Assembly: GCA_022446985.1 (NCBI GenBank)
Contig: JAKVBD010000049.1
Coordinates: 1-36,628, forward strand
Length of the DNA: 36,628 nucleotides
Direction: 5' to 3'
DNA from: Lentisphaerales bacterium
GTDB lineage: Bacteria; Verrucomicrobiota; Lentisphaeria; Lentisphaerales; Lentisphaeraceae
Both the position numbers and the translations under genes were made by a program. Positions within the stretch are counted from its first letter, which is position 1, and every line of letters begins with the position of its first letter. The notes under the pieces are model-generated. The model did no database searches and had not been told where the DNA came from. It was given only the letters and a program-made list of their open reading frames with translations. Below, piece after piece: positions 16,629-24,714 of this stretch.

Positions 16629-17695
16629 TGGATCGCGTTGCTAAAAACTTACGGCTCTTCTTTGGTTATCAGGCTGGTGCAATTTGGAGTCAGTTAAGGG
16701 ATGTTCAGCGAGCAGAACGCAGTATTGACATTTATCAGCAAATCATTCAAGAGTTGAATAAGGATCTGGGCGATGAAGAAAATAAACGCGGGCGTCTGGT
16801 TTTACTGAGGAGTAATGAACTGACAGATGTTAAAGAGAAACTACACGAAAAAGAAGAGAAGCATCGCCAACTTAACCGCAATATTCTTCAGTGGGAAGCA
16901 AAGGTAGAAAACTTAATCGAAATCCTCAAGACATCTATTTTAGCGGTATTGGGTAAATCAAAAACCGTAGAAGAGATCAAGGCGGATTTAAAAACTGATT
17001 CTGCTGAGCTTTGTGATACTAATAAAGATATTAAGAGATTGAGAGATTCTTTAAGTAATGCGATCTTCAAACAAACGGCTGCGATGGATCCAATTCGAGA
17101 TCTCAAATTTGCCATTGGCCATTTGAAACAGGAAATTCGCTCTTGTCAGCAACGAAAAGAAGAATTGGAAGAAAAGTTGAATATGAAATTGGCAGAGATT
17201 TGCGAGTCATCCTCTCCAGTTCAAATTCAATTGTTATTTGACATGGGACTCAAGGTGACTGAGCCTGAAAAGTTCACCGAGCTGTTTCTTGAAATAGGTG
17301 CCCTTGGTTTTGGGAAAGTGGAGTCAATTGAAGTTCCAGGAGAAAGACTTGATATTGAGCAGGCCGTACTCGATGGCGTTTATGTTAAGCCGAACCCTTT
17401 TAGTTGTAATGTTTCTATAAATGGCAGAGGATACCACCATCGCAAAGTAAGTACAAACGATGGCCATGCCTGGAAAAAGCGCGATGTAACGTTTAGCGGG
17501 CGTATAAACGTTGCCGCTAAATTGAAGCAGCAACTTTGGGGGCCTTTTACAGTGGCTGAATCGATGACGAATACAATCGAAAAAGAGTACTTACTTGGTC
17601 ATGAGAAATGTGCTGAAAAACAGTCCGCTATCCTCTATTTACAAAAGATGAAACTTAAAGCTTCTTCAAAAGAGTTGCTTTCTATGCTTATTTAA
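16628..17695 (+). CDS. Coiled-coil protein of unknown function
   Basis: A 355-residue soluble protein translated from an ATG that overlaps the stop of the preceding gene. Residues 1-215 are predicted coiled coil, opening with NLRLFFGYQAGAIWSQLRDV, which resembles the start of the coiled-coil part of the neighbour (FFG, then Ala, then QL and Q at like distances). Both also show a break (here AVLGKSKTVEEI) and a second helix block beginning with a Pro-hydrophobic step. Residues about 215-355 appear globular and beta-containing, with KPNPFSCNVSINGRGYHHRK. No nucleotide-binding motif is seen. I infer a hetero-oligomer with the HEAT/coiled-coil protein. No terminator follows before the Rrf2 gene 117 bases downstream. 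Confidence 0.75.
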   Translation: MDRVAKNLRLFFGYQAGAIWSQLRDVQRAERSIDIYQQIIQELNKDLGDEENKRGRLVLLRSNELTDVKEKLHEKEEKHRQLNRNILQWEAKVENLIEILKTSILAVLGKSKTVEEIKADLKTDSAELCDTNKDIKRLRDSLSNAIFKQTAAMDPIRDLKFAIGHLKQEIRSCQQRKEELEEKLNMKLAEICESSSPVQIQLLFDMGLKVTEPEKFTELFLEIGALGFGKVESIEVPGERLDIEQAVLDGVYVKPNPFSCNVSINGRGYHHRKVSTNDGHAWKKRDVTFSGRINVAAKLKQQLWGPFTVAESMTNTIEKEYLLGHEKCAEKQSAILYLQKMKLKASSKELLSMLI

Positions 17696-17812
17696 CCTTG
17701 TCTTTCCCTATTTTTTACATTCGTTCCTTGTAATTGCTCCGAAAGTGATTAGTAATTTAAGAAATTTAAATGAGTCAAAAAAAGTCTTATTTGTTTAAGC
17801 TGAGGTTTTTGA

Positions 17813-18253
17813 ATGTTCAAAATTAATAAAAAAGTAGAGTATGCCATGATGGCTCTGAGGCATATTTATCTGAAAAAATCTGATGATCTTACCTCGGTCA
17901 AAGAAATATGCGAAAAGTTTGGTACTCCTTTTGATGTGACTTCGCGGGCCATGCAAAAAATGGTCTCAGGTGGAATTTTGAAGTCTGAAAAAGGAGCTCA
18001 TGGCGGATATTCATTGAAGATGGATTTGGAAAATATAAACTTTCTCGACTTTATGGAGATGGTTGTTGAACCTCTCAGCTTGGTGAACTGTGTCGAGGGT
18101 GAAAGTAATTGTTCTATGTCCTCATCTTGTAATATCATTTCGCCTCTTGTTAATTTAAATAAAAGAATGCGCAGCTTTTTCAGAACGATTTCGCTGAAAG
18201 AAGTTATGGATTATGAAAGTTGTTGCCCTGTAAAGGAGGAATCCCCGCAGTAG
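17813..18253 (+). CDS. Rrf2 family regulator, probable iron-sulfur sensor of the suf operon
   Basis: A 146-residue winged-helix transcription factor of the Rrf2/IscR family. The N-terminal helix-turn-helix (KKVEYAMMALRHIYLK, SRAMQKMVSGGILKSEKGAHGGYSL) is typical, the latter being the recognition helix and wing. Three cysteines, Cys93, Cys100 and Cys106 (NCVEGESNC then SMSSSC), sit where IscR binds a [2Fe-2S] cluster, with 7/6 spacing instead of the 6/6 of E. coli IscR. A Cys pair near the end (ESCCP) may be incidental. GAGG lies seven bases before the ATG. The gene directly precedes sufB, so repression of sufBCD when clusters are plentiful is the natural inference. Confidence 0.9.
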   Translation: MFKINKKVEYAMMALRHIYLKKSDDLTSVKEICEKFGTPFDVTSRAMQKMVSGGILKSEKGAHGGYSLKMDLENINFLDFMEMVVEPLSLVNCVEGESNCSMSSSCNIISPLVNLNKRMRSFFRTISLKEVMDYESCCPVKEESPQ

Positions 18254-18258
18254 GGATT
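18232..18258 (+). promoter_or_regulatory. Strong Shine-Dalgarno plus hairpin before sufB
   Basis: AAAGGAGG (18232-18239) is the best ribosome binding sequence in the area but lies 29 bases from the sufB ATG at 18269. Directly behind it is a perfect 6-bp stem (18240-18245 with 18253-18258, loop CGCAGTA). If folded, the hairpin brings the sequence to an effective 10-base distance. A weaker AGG at 18261-18263 is five bases from the ATG and could serve instead. Confidence 0.4.
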
Positions 18259-18268
18259 TTAGGTATTT

Positions 18269-19708
18269 ATGGAAATAATGAGACATGCTCTGAGCCAGGA
18301 TAAATATGGCTTTGTAACAGATATTGAAGGTGATATTGCCCCGAAAGGTCTAAATGAAGACATCATTCGCCTCATATCGAGCAAAAAAGAAGAACCAGAG
18401 TGGATGCTTGAGTTCAGACTTAAAGCATTTGAGAAATGGCAGAAAATGGAGGAACCCGACTGGGCTCATGTCAGCTATCCGCCAATTGATTTTCAGATTA
18501 TTCGTTACTACTCAGCTCCCAAAAGCAAGGATGACGAGAATAAGCCAGAGTCTCTGGATGAAGTTGATCCAGAATTGATCAAAACTTTCGATAAACTTGG
18601 CATTCCTCTGACAGAACAAAAGAGACTTGCCGGTGTTGCTGTTGACGCGGTTTTTGATTCGGTTTCAGTTGGTACAACGCACCAGGAAGAGCTCAAAAAG
18701 CACGGTGTTATTTTCTGTTCTATGTCTGAAGCGATTAAGGATCACCCAGATCTGGTTAAGAAATACCTAGCTTCAGTTGTTCCAGTACAGGATAACTTTT
18801 ACTCGGCTTTGAACTCTGCAGTATTTACTGACGGTTCATTCTGTTTCATTCCTAAAGGCGTTCGCTGCCCACTTGATCTTTCAACATATTTCCGCATAAA
18901 TGCATCAGAGACTGGTCAGTTCGAAAGAACTCTGATTGTTGCAGAAGAAAGCAGTTTTGTGAATTACCTGGAGGGCTGTACAGCTCCTATGCGTGACGAA
19001 AATCAGCTGCATGCTGCCGTTGTTGAAATTGTTGCTCTTGATAATGCGGAAGTCAATTACTCAACAGTTCAGAACTGGTATGCCGGTGATGAAAATGGTG
19101 TTGGTGGTATCTATAACTTTGTGACTAAGCGCGGTCTTTGCGAAGGTTATAAATCAAAAATTTCATGGACTCAGGTTGAAGCCGGTTCGGCGATTACCTG
19201 GAAGTATCCGAGTGTTGTTCTTAAAGGTGACGACTCTGTTGGTGAGTTTTACTCTGTAGCTCTTACCAACAACCGCATGCAGGCGGATACCGGTACGAAG
19301 ATGATTCACCTCGGTAAGAACACCAGCTCAACAATTATTTCAAAAGGTATTTCGGCAGATAACTCGTCGAATGCTTATCGCGGTCTCGTAAAAATTGCCG
19401 CCGGTGCCGAGAATGCCCGTAACTATTCTCAGTGTGACTCGCTTCTTGTAGGAGACAAGTGCAGTGCGTCAACTTTCCCTTATCTGGAATGCTCGAACAA
19501 TTCTGCGACTATTGAGCACGAAGCGTCTACATCGAAGATAAATGCCGATCAGATTTTTTATCTGCAATCTCGTGGTATCGATGTTGAAGGCGCTATTTCA
19601 CTACTGGTAAACGGCTTCTGTAAAGAAGTCTTCAAAGAACTGCCAATGGAGTTCTCAGTTGAAGCAGTGAAGCTTCTTGAGATGAAGTTGGAAAACAGTA
19701 TCGGATAA
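18269..19708 (+). CDS. sufB: Fe-S cluster scaffold protein SufB
   Basis: SufB (479 residues, full length) is the scaffold core of the cytoplasmic SufBCD complex on which [Fe-S] clusters are built from persulfide sulfur and iron. Conserved family blocks are clear: [72 protein letters not shown] with Cys389 at the position of the functionally essential core Cys, and [20 protein letters not shown]. The gene starts 15 bases behind the Rrf2 regulator and sufC follows after 23 bases, so the three suf genes and the regulator form one operon. Confidence 0.97.
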   Translation: MEIMRHALSQDKYGFVTDIEGDIAPKGLNEDIIRLISSKKEEPEWMLEFRLKAFEKWQKMEEPDWAHVSYPPIDFQIIRYYSAPKSKDDENKPESLDEVDPELIKTFDKLGIPLTEQKRLAGVAVDAVFDSVSVGTTHQEELKKHGVIFCSMSEAIKDHPDLVKKYLASVVPVQDNFYSALNSAVFTDGSFCFIPKGVRCPLDLSTYFRINASETGQFERTLIVAEESSFVNYLEGCTAPMRDENQLHAAVVEIVALDNAEVNYSTVQNWYAGDENGVGGIYNFVTKRGLCEGYKSKISWTQVEAGSAITWKYPSVVLKGDDSVGEFYSVALTNNRMQADTGTKMIHLGKNTSSTIISKGISADNSSNAYRGLVKIAAGAENARNYSQCDSLLVGDKCSASTFPYLECSNNSATIEHEASTSKINADQIFYLQSRGIDVEGAISLLVNGFCKEVFKELPMEFSVEAVKLLEMKLENSIG

Positions 19709-19731
19709 ATTTTACTCTACAGGAACTCACA

Positions 19732-20484
19732 ATGTTAAAAGTTAGTAACCTTACTGCTCAAGTTGCAGATAAAGAAATTTTAAAAGGCATCAACCTGACA
19801 GTTAATCCGGGTGAAGTCCACGCGATTATGGGACCAAACGGATCAGGTAAAAGTACTCTTTCTAAAGTTATAACAGGTCACCCGGACTATGAAGTCACAG
19901 GCGGTGAAGTAAGTCTTGAAGTGAACTTCAAAGAGAAAAATCTTCTTGATTTGGAGCCGGAAGAAAGAGCACGTGAAGGCGTTTTCCTAAGCTTTCAGTA
20001 TCCAGTCGAAATTCCTGGTGTAAGTAACACAGTTTTCCTAAGAGCTGCTTACAATGCTATTTGTCGTCACCAGGGCGCTGAAGAAATGGACCCTATGGAC
20101 TTCAATGAATTCCTTATGGATAAAATGGAACTTCTAAAAATGAAGGAATCCATGCTGAGTCGTCCAGTTAACGTTGACTTCTCCGGTGGAGAGAAGAAGC
20201 GTAACGAGATTCTGCAGATGGCAGTTCTTAACCCGCGTTTAGCTTTCCTTGATGAAACTGACTCTGGTCTTGACGTTGACTCTATGAAGATCGTTGCTAA
20301 TGGAATTAATACTCTCAAGAACAAGCACAACAGTTTTGTTCTTGTAACGCACTATCAGCGTCTTCTTGACTATGTTGTTCCAGACTTCGTTCACGTACTT
20401 TACGAAGGTAAAATTATTAAGACTGGTGACAAATCCCTCGCCCTCGAGATTGAGGAAAAGGGTTACGACTGGCTAATAGGTTAG
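19732..20484 (+). CDS. sufC: Fe-S cluster assembly ATPase SufC
   Basis: A 250-residue soluble ABC-type ATPase of the SufBCD complex; ATP binding drives the conformational change needed for cluster assembly on SufB-SufD. Walker A is GPNGSGKST at 34-42, the ABC signature is FSGGEKKRNEI from residue 150 (the SufC-specific form), and Walker B is LAFLDETDSGLD with Asp174-Glu175. The late His in VLVTHYQRLLDYV is the switch His. The Shine-Dalgarno AGGA precedes the ATG by eight bases. sufD begins ten bases after its stop. Confidence 0.97.
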   Translation: MLKVSNLTAQVADKEILKGINLTVNPGEVHAIMGPNGSGKSTLSKVITGHPDYEVTGGEVSLEVNFKEKNLLDLEPEERAREGVFLSFQYPVEIPGVSNTVFLRAAYNAICRHQGAEEMDPMDFNEFLMDKMELLKMKESMLSRPVNVDFSGGEKKRNEILQMAVLNPRLAFLDETDSGLDVDSMKIVANGINTLKNKHNSFVLVTHYQRLLDYVVPDFVHVLYEGKIIKTGDKSLALEIEEKGYDWLIG

Positions 20485-20494
20485 GAGTTAGTTC

Positions 20495-21760
20495 GTGAGT
20501 AAAATTTCTATACCGGCTGGTGATTTTATCAGCTATTTACAATCAGAAGCTTCAGGAGAGGAGTGGCTCGACGCTATTCGCACTCAGGCTTTGGAAGATG
20601 TCAAAGAGAGTGGCTTCCCAACTCAGAAAGTTGAAGAGTGGAAGTACACAAATATCTCTGAACTTCTTAAAGGGATGTTCTCCTTTGCTGAAAAAGAAAG
20701 CGAAGTCGACGCGCCAATTATTGAAGGTACTTACTCTATAGTATTTGTTGACGGCCTTTTCTCTGAAAGTCTTTCTAATCTTCCTGAAGCTGTAGAAGTA
20801 AAGCCTCTTTCGAAAGCTATCGCTGAAAATGGCGAACGGCTACAGAAAGCTTTAAGCGAAGCTCCAGCAGCAAGCAAAGATGCTTTTACGAACTTAAATA
20901 GAGCCAATATCTCTGAAGGCGCTTTCATAAATGTTGAAGCGAAACAAGAGTTGGACAAGCCTCTACACATTTTGAATATCGGTGCATCTAATGGTGTCGC
21001 CAGTATGCCGAGAAACGTAATCATCCTTGGTCAAAGCGCAGTCGCAGAAGTTCTTGAAGATTATATAAGCCTAGACGATGAAACAGTTTTCACGAATGCC
21101 GTTACTGACATTCACTTAGCGAAAAATGCTCAACTTGACTACACTAAGAATCAGTCACAGAATGAAAATTCATTTCACATTGGTTCAGTGCGAGTAACTC
21201 AGGAAAGAGACAGTCGTTTTAACTCTGTTGTTCTTGCCTGTGGTTCTAAGACTTCGCGTAACTACCTGGATACTGAACTGAATGATGAAAATGCCTTCGC
21301 TGGTTTGAAAGGCCTTTATGCCATTCGCAATAGTCAGTTAGCTGATAATCACACGGCAATTAATCACAATAGTGCTCGTACATTCAGTGATCAGCTTTAT
21401 AAAGGTATCCTTGATGACCGCAGTCGCGGCGTCTTCAATGGTAAGGTTTTCATCGCCAGAGATGCACAGCAGGTAGATTCGTCGCAGATGAATAAGAATC
21501 TTCTTCTGAGTAAGAATGCTCGTGTAGATACTAAGCCAGAGCTCGATGTTTATGCAGATGACGTAAAAGCCGCTCACGGAGCTGCAATCGGTCAGCTGAA
21601 TGACGATGAGTTATTCTATATTCAGAGTCGTTGTATCTCTAAAGATGCTGCCATGGCGATGCTTGTTCATGGTCATATGGAAGAGATTATTGCTGAAGTT
21701 AAGAGTGAAGCGATTCGACTTTATCTGGACAATCTTTACTTAACTCTTTTTGATAAGTAA
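20495..21760 (+). CDS. sufD: Fe-S cluster assembly protein SufD
   Basis: A 421-residue partner of SufB. The N-terminus carries the helical SufD module with the signature KVEEWKYTNISELL, and the C-terminal beta-helix core includes GVFNGKVFIARDAQQVDSSQ, NLLLSKNARVDTKPELDVYA, DDVKAAHGAAIG and QLNDDELFYIQSR. The last block contains the His at the SufB-SufD interface (AHGA). The start is GTG with TAGGAG placed well upstream. It is the last gene of the operon; the cysteine desulfurase (sufS) and sulfur carrier (sufE or sufU) are not encoded next to it. A small hairpin and then a strong terminator follow. Confidence 0.95.
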   Translation: MSKISIPAGDFISYLQSEASGEEWLDAIRTQALEDVKESGFPTQKVEEWKYTNISELLKGMFSFAEKESEVDAPIIEGTYSIVFVDGLFSESLSNLPEAVEVKPLSKAIAENGERLQKALSEAPAASKDAFTNLNRANISEGAFINVEAKQELDKPLHILNIGASNGVASMPRNVIILGQSAVAEVLEDYISLDDETVFTNAVTDIHLAKNAQLDYTKNQSQNENSFHIGSVRVTQERDSRFNSVVLACGSKTSRNYLDTELNDENAFAGLKGLYAIRNSQLADNHTAINHNSARTFSDQLYKGILDDRSRGVFNGKVFIARDAQQVDSSQMNKNLLLSKNARVDTKPELDVYADDVKAAHGAAIGQLNDDELFYIQSRCISKDAAMAMLVHGHMEEIIAEVKSEAIRLYLDNLYLTLFDK

Positions 21761-21766
21761 GTGATT

Positions 21767-21787
21767 ATACCGGCATCTCGCCGGTAT
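21767..21787 (+). other. Perfect 8-bp hairpin just behind sufD
   Basis: ATACCGGC (21767-21774) pairs with GCCGGTAT (21780-21787) around an ATCTC loop, seven bases after the sufD stop. No T run follows, so it is probably a 3'-end stabilising or processing hairpin rather than a terminator; the real terminator comes 40 bases later. Confidence 0.55.
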
Positions 21788-21828
21788 GATGTTGCCGAGC
21801 TGGTGCTCAGCGCTCCATAAATTTTTTG

Positions 21829-21860
21829 AGCCTGAAAGTTTCGACTTTCAGGCTTTTTTT
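21829..21860 (+). terminator. Rho-independent terminator of the suf operon
   Basis: An 11-bp perfect stem (21829-21839 with 21844-21854: AGCCTGAAAGT and ACTTTCAGGCT) closed by a TTCG tetraloop and followed by seven Ts (21854-21860). It is a textbook intrinsic terminator placed 70-100 bases behind sufD. Confidence 0.95.
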
Positions 21861-21989
21861 GTATACATAATTGTCTTTCATTTCGACAAAGTACTCTAAA
21901 ATGTTTCAGAGCAGCTCACGAGAAATGTGGAGTTTATATCTCATATTACTTCATATAGTTTTGGCGTTTTCTTAGGTTTAAGCAGGGAA

Positions 21990-22008
21990 ACAACATAATT
22001 TATGTTGT
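21990..22008. promoter_or_regulatory. 9-bp palindrome upstream of the chemoreceptor gene
   Basis: ACAACATAA and TTATGTTGT are perfect inverted arms around a single central T. It is about 115 bases upstream of the chemoreceptor start. Its symmetry suits a dimeric DNA-binding protein; no regulator can be named. Confidence 0.4.
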
Positions 22009-22122
22009 GAATTTCTTGGCTCCTCGAATTAATCAATTCTTAATATTCCTATAGGCATTTTTGCGCTTTTAGGACAATCAACTGCGTCGTTTGAATCTCA
22101 TTATTAATGATGGGATTGAATT

Positions 22123-24714
22123 ATGCTTTCGAAATTTAAGATAGGTCATCGTCTATATTTTTGCGCTGTGCTTATACTTTTGGCTTCTATGGGGGTTGTC
22201 CTCATTTTTAAAAAATCTTTGAATTCAACAAATGCGACTTATAAAGCCTTGCTAGGTAAAGAAGTTAAAGTTGCCAAGCAGGCTTTAGAGGTTTCTCATC
22301 TATTTGAAAGAAGCCGTGGTCATGAAAGGGCTTTTTTGTTAGCTCGCAGTGAAAATCAATTAAATTTACATAATTCGACTCTTGAAGAGCTCTTGGATAA
22401 CTGTCATGAAATTAATGCTTTAGCCAAAGGTCAGCAAGAAATACTACAGGAAAATAAACTTGTAATACAAGCAGCTAAAAACTATAAAAAGGCTTTCAAT
22501 GCCATAGTGAACTCTTGGAGTACAAAAGGGTTTACAGATGAAAAGAATGGCTTACAGAAAAAGTTTACGGGTATTGCAGATGACTTGATGGAAAGGGTCA
22601 GGAAGCATCAGGTAGAAACTCTATTTATAGCTTTTAATAAAGTCCGCGAAAAAGAGAAGGACTTCTACTATAAAAATGAGGCGATGTATAAAACTCAACT
22701 GGATATGGCGCTCGTCGAATTTTCTTTTGAAGTGGCCAATGCGGATTTAAGTGTTGATGACCAGAAAATGTACGACAAAAGTCATAGTAAATACAAAGAG
22801 TTACTTCAAGCTTTGGTCGAGTCAAAAGATGATCAAGTCAGAGATGAAGCGTATACAGCTTTAGCGAATTATGGCGATAAAATTGGCAGTGATATCAAAA
22901 GTTTATATGTCCCTCAAGTGAAGACAAAAATTCTCCAGATTCGCAATGATGAATTGGCGTACCTGTTGAAAGGTCGTCAATCAGATAAATCTCTTGATGA
23001 ACTCATCAAAGCTCACGGAATTAGCACTGAAGAAATCGATTATTTAAAACAATCTGCCAATGGAGGTGGGGGCGGTCTACTTGATGGTTTACTGGGTAAA
23101 GTAGTCGTAGGGGAGAAAGAAGAAGTTGTTCAGATAGATCGGGAGAATATGGACAATAGCGAAAAAGCCTTTGATTCTTTACGATCACTGAAAAAGAGCT
23201 TTACAGATCTTGATGATTCTTTGAGTGATGATGATATAACGAGTGCCTCCAAGGCAATTTCTGACTATAAAGAGCTTTTTAGTCAATTGGTTAAAGAAGA
23301 TGACCTGATTGCATTTGAAACAGAAAAACTGAAATTTGCGGCGAGCCGTTTTGAGCAGTCTGTTAAAAAGATCGTAGAAGTAGCAGGAATAGCAACGGCT
23401 CAGACGATTAATGAGATTGATGAAAATGTGAATAGCTCTATTCAAAGTGCAATTACATTTTCAGGTGTGACCGGCTTTGTTGTTTTTGCTATTTTGTTTC
23501 TCGTTCGTTCGTCAATAGTATCACCTTTGAAGTCAACAGTTGATTTTGCCGATAAGTTAGCAACAAAGAATCTCGATACGGAAATAAATGTAAAGGCTCA
23601 AGATGAAGTAGGAGTCTTAGCAGGTTCTTTAGAAACTGCCAGGGCAACGTTGAATAGCAGCCTGAAAGTTATCTCTAACAGGACTGTTGAGCTTAATTAT
23701 TCATCAAGTGGTTTGTCGAGTACTTCACAGTCCTTACAGAGTGCCGTGAATTCAGCAACGGTAGAAGTCGATAAAACAATAGCTTCTACAGAAGTCCTCA
23801 GTGATAACCTTAAACAAGTTGATAAGGAGACTGAGTCTTTAAAAAAGAATGCAGTCAAAGTATTAGAGAATGTTCGCAATGTTTCATCAAATATAGAATC
23901 AGTGTCTACTGCTGTGGATATCTCACAGAATAATCTTTCAAGTATTGCTGCAGCAACGGAAGAGATGTCGGTGACTATTGCTGAGATATCAGAGAGCACA
24001 GAATTGAGTAGAGTAATCAGCGAAAAGGCAACTGAAGAGACAGTAAAGGCAGTTTCGAAAGTACAAAATCTGGTTGTCGCTGCAGGTGAGATAGAAGAGA
24101 TTGTTAATATCATTGCCGAAATTTCAGAACAGACTAAGAATCTTTCTCTCAATGCGACCATTGAGGCAGCAAGAGCAGGAGAAGCGGGTAAAGGCTTTGC
24201 TGTAGTCGCAAAAGAAGTCAAGGAATTGTCGAACCAAACCGGTACTGCATTGGATAAGATTCGTAACAGCATTTTAAAAATTACGACGAGTACGGAAGAA
24301 ACAACAATCCAGATGAATCAGGTTAACTCTGTAATTGAGGAAATATGCGATGCCAGTAGAACTATTGCTGCGGCGATTGAAGAGCAGAGCATCACAGTAA
24401 AAGATAATTCTCAAAATATATCCGAGGCTGCTTTGGGGCTTGAGGCAATTACCGGCAGAATTAAAGAGTCTTCTGGTTTAGTCAAAGATGTTTCGATTGA
24501 GGTAGAATGTATGACTGAATCTATTTCGCAAGTTGCAGAGCAATGTTCAAAGTCTAATAATGAGAATTCCGTTATTCTAAGCAGTATTAGAAATATTAAT
24601 GATGTCACTCAAAATTGTCGAGATGAAGCTTCTGCAGTCGATACAACTTCCAAGGGACTTGAGAATATGGCTGGAGATCTGAGGAAACTTGTTGAGGAGT
24701 TTCAGCTTAAATAA
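22123..24714 (+). CDS. Methyl-accepting chemotaxis protein
   Basis: An 863-residue transmembrane chemoreceptor. TM1 is near residues 11-30 and TM2 near 444-464 (GVTGFVVFAILFLVRSS). Between them lies a large, mostly helical periplasmic sensor of about 410 residues, with a GGGGG break around 311-316 suggesting two modules. A HAMP domain (SIVSPLKSTVDFADKLA onward) leads into the signalling coiled coil. The hairpin tip has EISEQTKNLSLNATIEAA, then AGKGFAVVAKEVKELSNQT, the region that binds CheW and CheA (about 665-710). There is no C-terminal pentapeptide for CheR/CheB tethering. No other che gene is nearby, so it is an orphan receptor feeding a remote array. The ligand is unknown. Its last 8 bases overlap the 3' end of the convergent kinase gene. 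Confidence 0.93.
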   Translation: MLSKFKIGHRLYFCAVLILLASMGVVLIFKKSLNSTNATYKALLGKEVKVAKQALEVSHLFERSRGHERAFLLARSENQLNLHNSTLEELLDNCHEINALAKGQQEILQENKLVIQAAKNYKKAFNAIVNSWSTKGFTDEKNGLQKKFTGIADDLMERVRKHQVETLFIAFNKVREKEKDFYYKNEAMYKTQLDMALVEFSFEVANADLSVDDQKMYDKSHSKYKELLQALVESKDDQVRDEAYTALANYGDKIGSDIKSLYVPQVKTKILQIRNDELAYLLKGRQSDKSLDELIKAHGISTEEIDYLKQSANGGGGGLLDGLLGKVVVGEKEEVVQIDRENMDNSEKAFDSLRSLKKSFTDLDDSLSDDDITSASKAISDYKELFSQLVKEDDLIAFETEKLKFAASRFEQSVKKIVEVAGIATAQTINEIDENVNSSIQSAITFSGVTGFVVFAILFLVRSSIVSPLKSTVDFADKLATKNLDTEINVKAQDEVGVLAGSLETARATLNSSLKVISNRTVELNYSSSGLSSTSQSLQSAVNSATVEVDKTIASTEVLSDNLKQVDKETESLKKNAVKVLENVRNVSSNIESVSTAVDISQNNLSSIAAATEEMSVTIAEISESTELSRVISEKATEETVKAVSKVQNLVVAAGEIEEIVNIIAEISEQTKNLSLNATIEAARAGEAGKGFAVVAKEVKELSNQTGTALDKIRNSILKITTSTEETTIQMNQVNSVIEEICDASRTIAAAIEEQSITVKDNSQNISEAALGLEAITGRIKESSGLVKDVSIEVECMTESISQVAEQCSKSNNENSVILSSIRNINDVTQNCRDEASAVDTTSKGLENMAGDLRKLVEEFQLK

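Larger units (their letters stand above)
21761..22122. other. Intergenic region between sufD and the chemoreceptor gene
   Basis: Contains a GC-rich hairpin (21767-21787), the suf terminator (21829-21860), an AT-rich palindrome (21990-22008) and the leader of the chemoreceptor gene, with GATGGG a few bases before the ATG. No gene was seen. Confidence 0.6.

Noticed and set aside
14775..17695. SMC/Rad50-like or MukBEF-like system
   Set aside because: The coiled coils are long, but no Walker A, Walker B or ABC signature exists in either protein or their neighbour.
23697..24272. 191-codon minus-strand ORF
   Set aside because: Antisense shadow of the chemoreceptor signalling domain, produced by its regular codon pattern.
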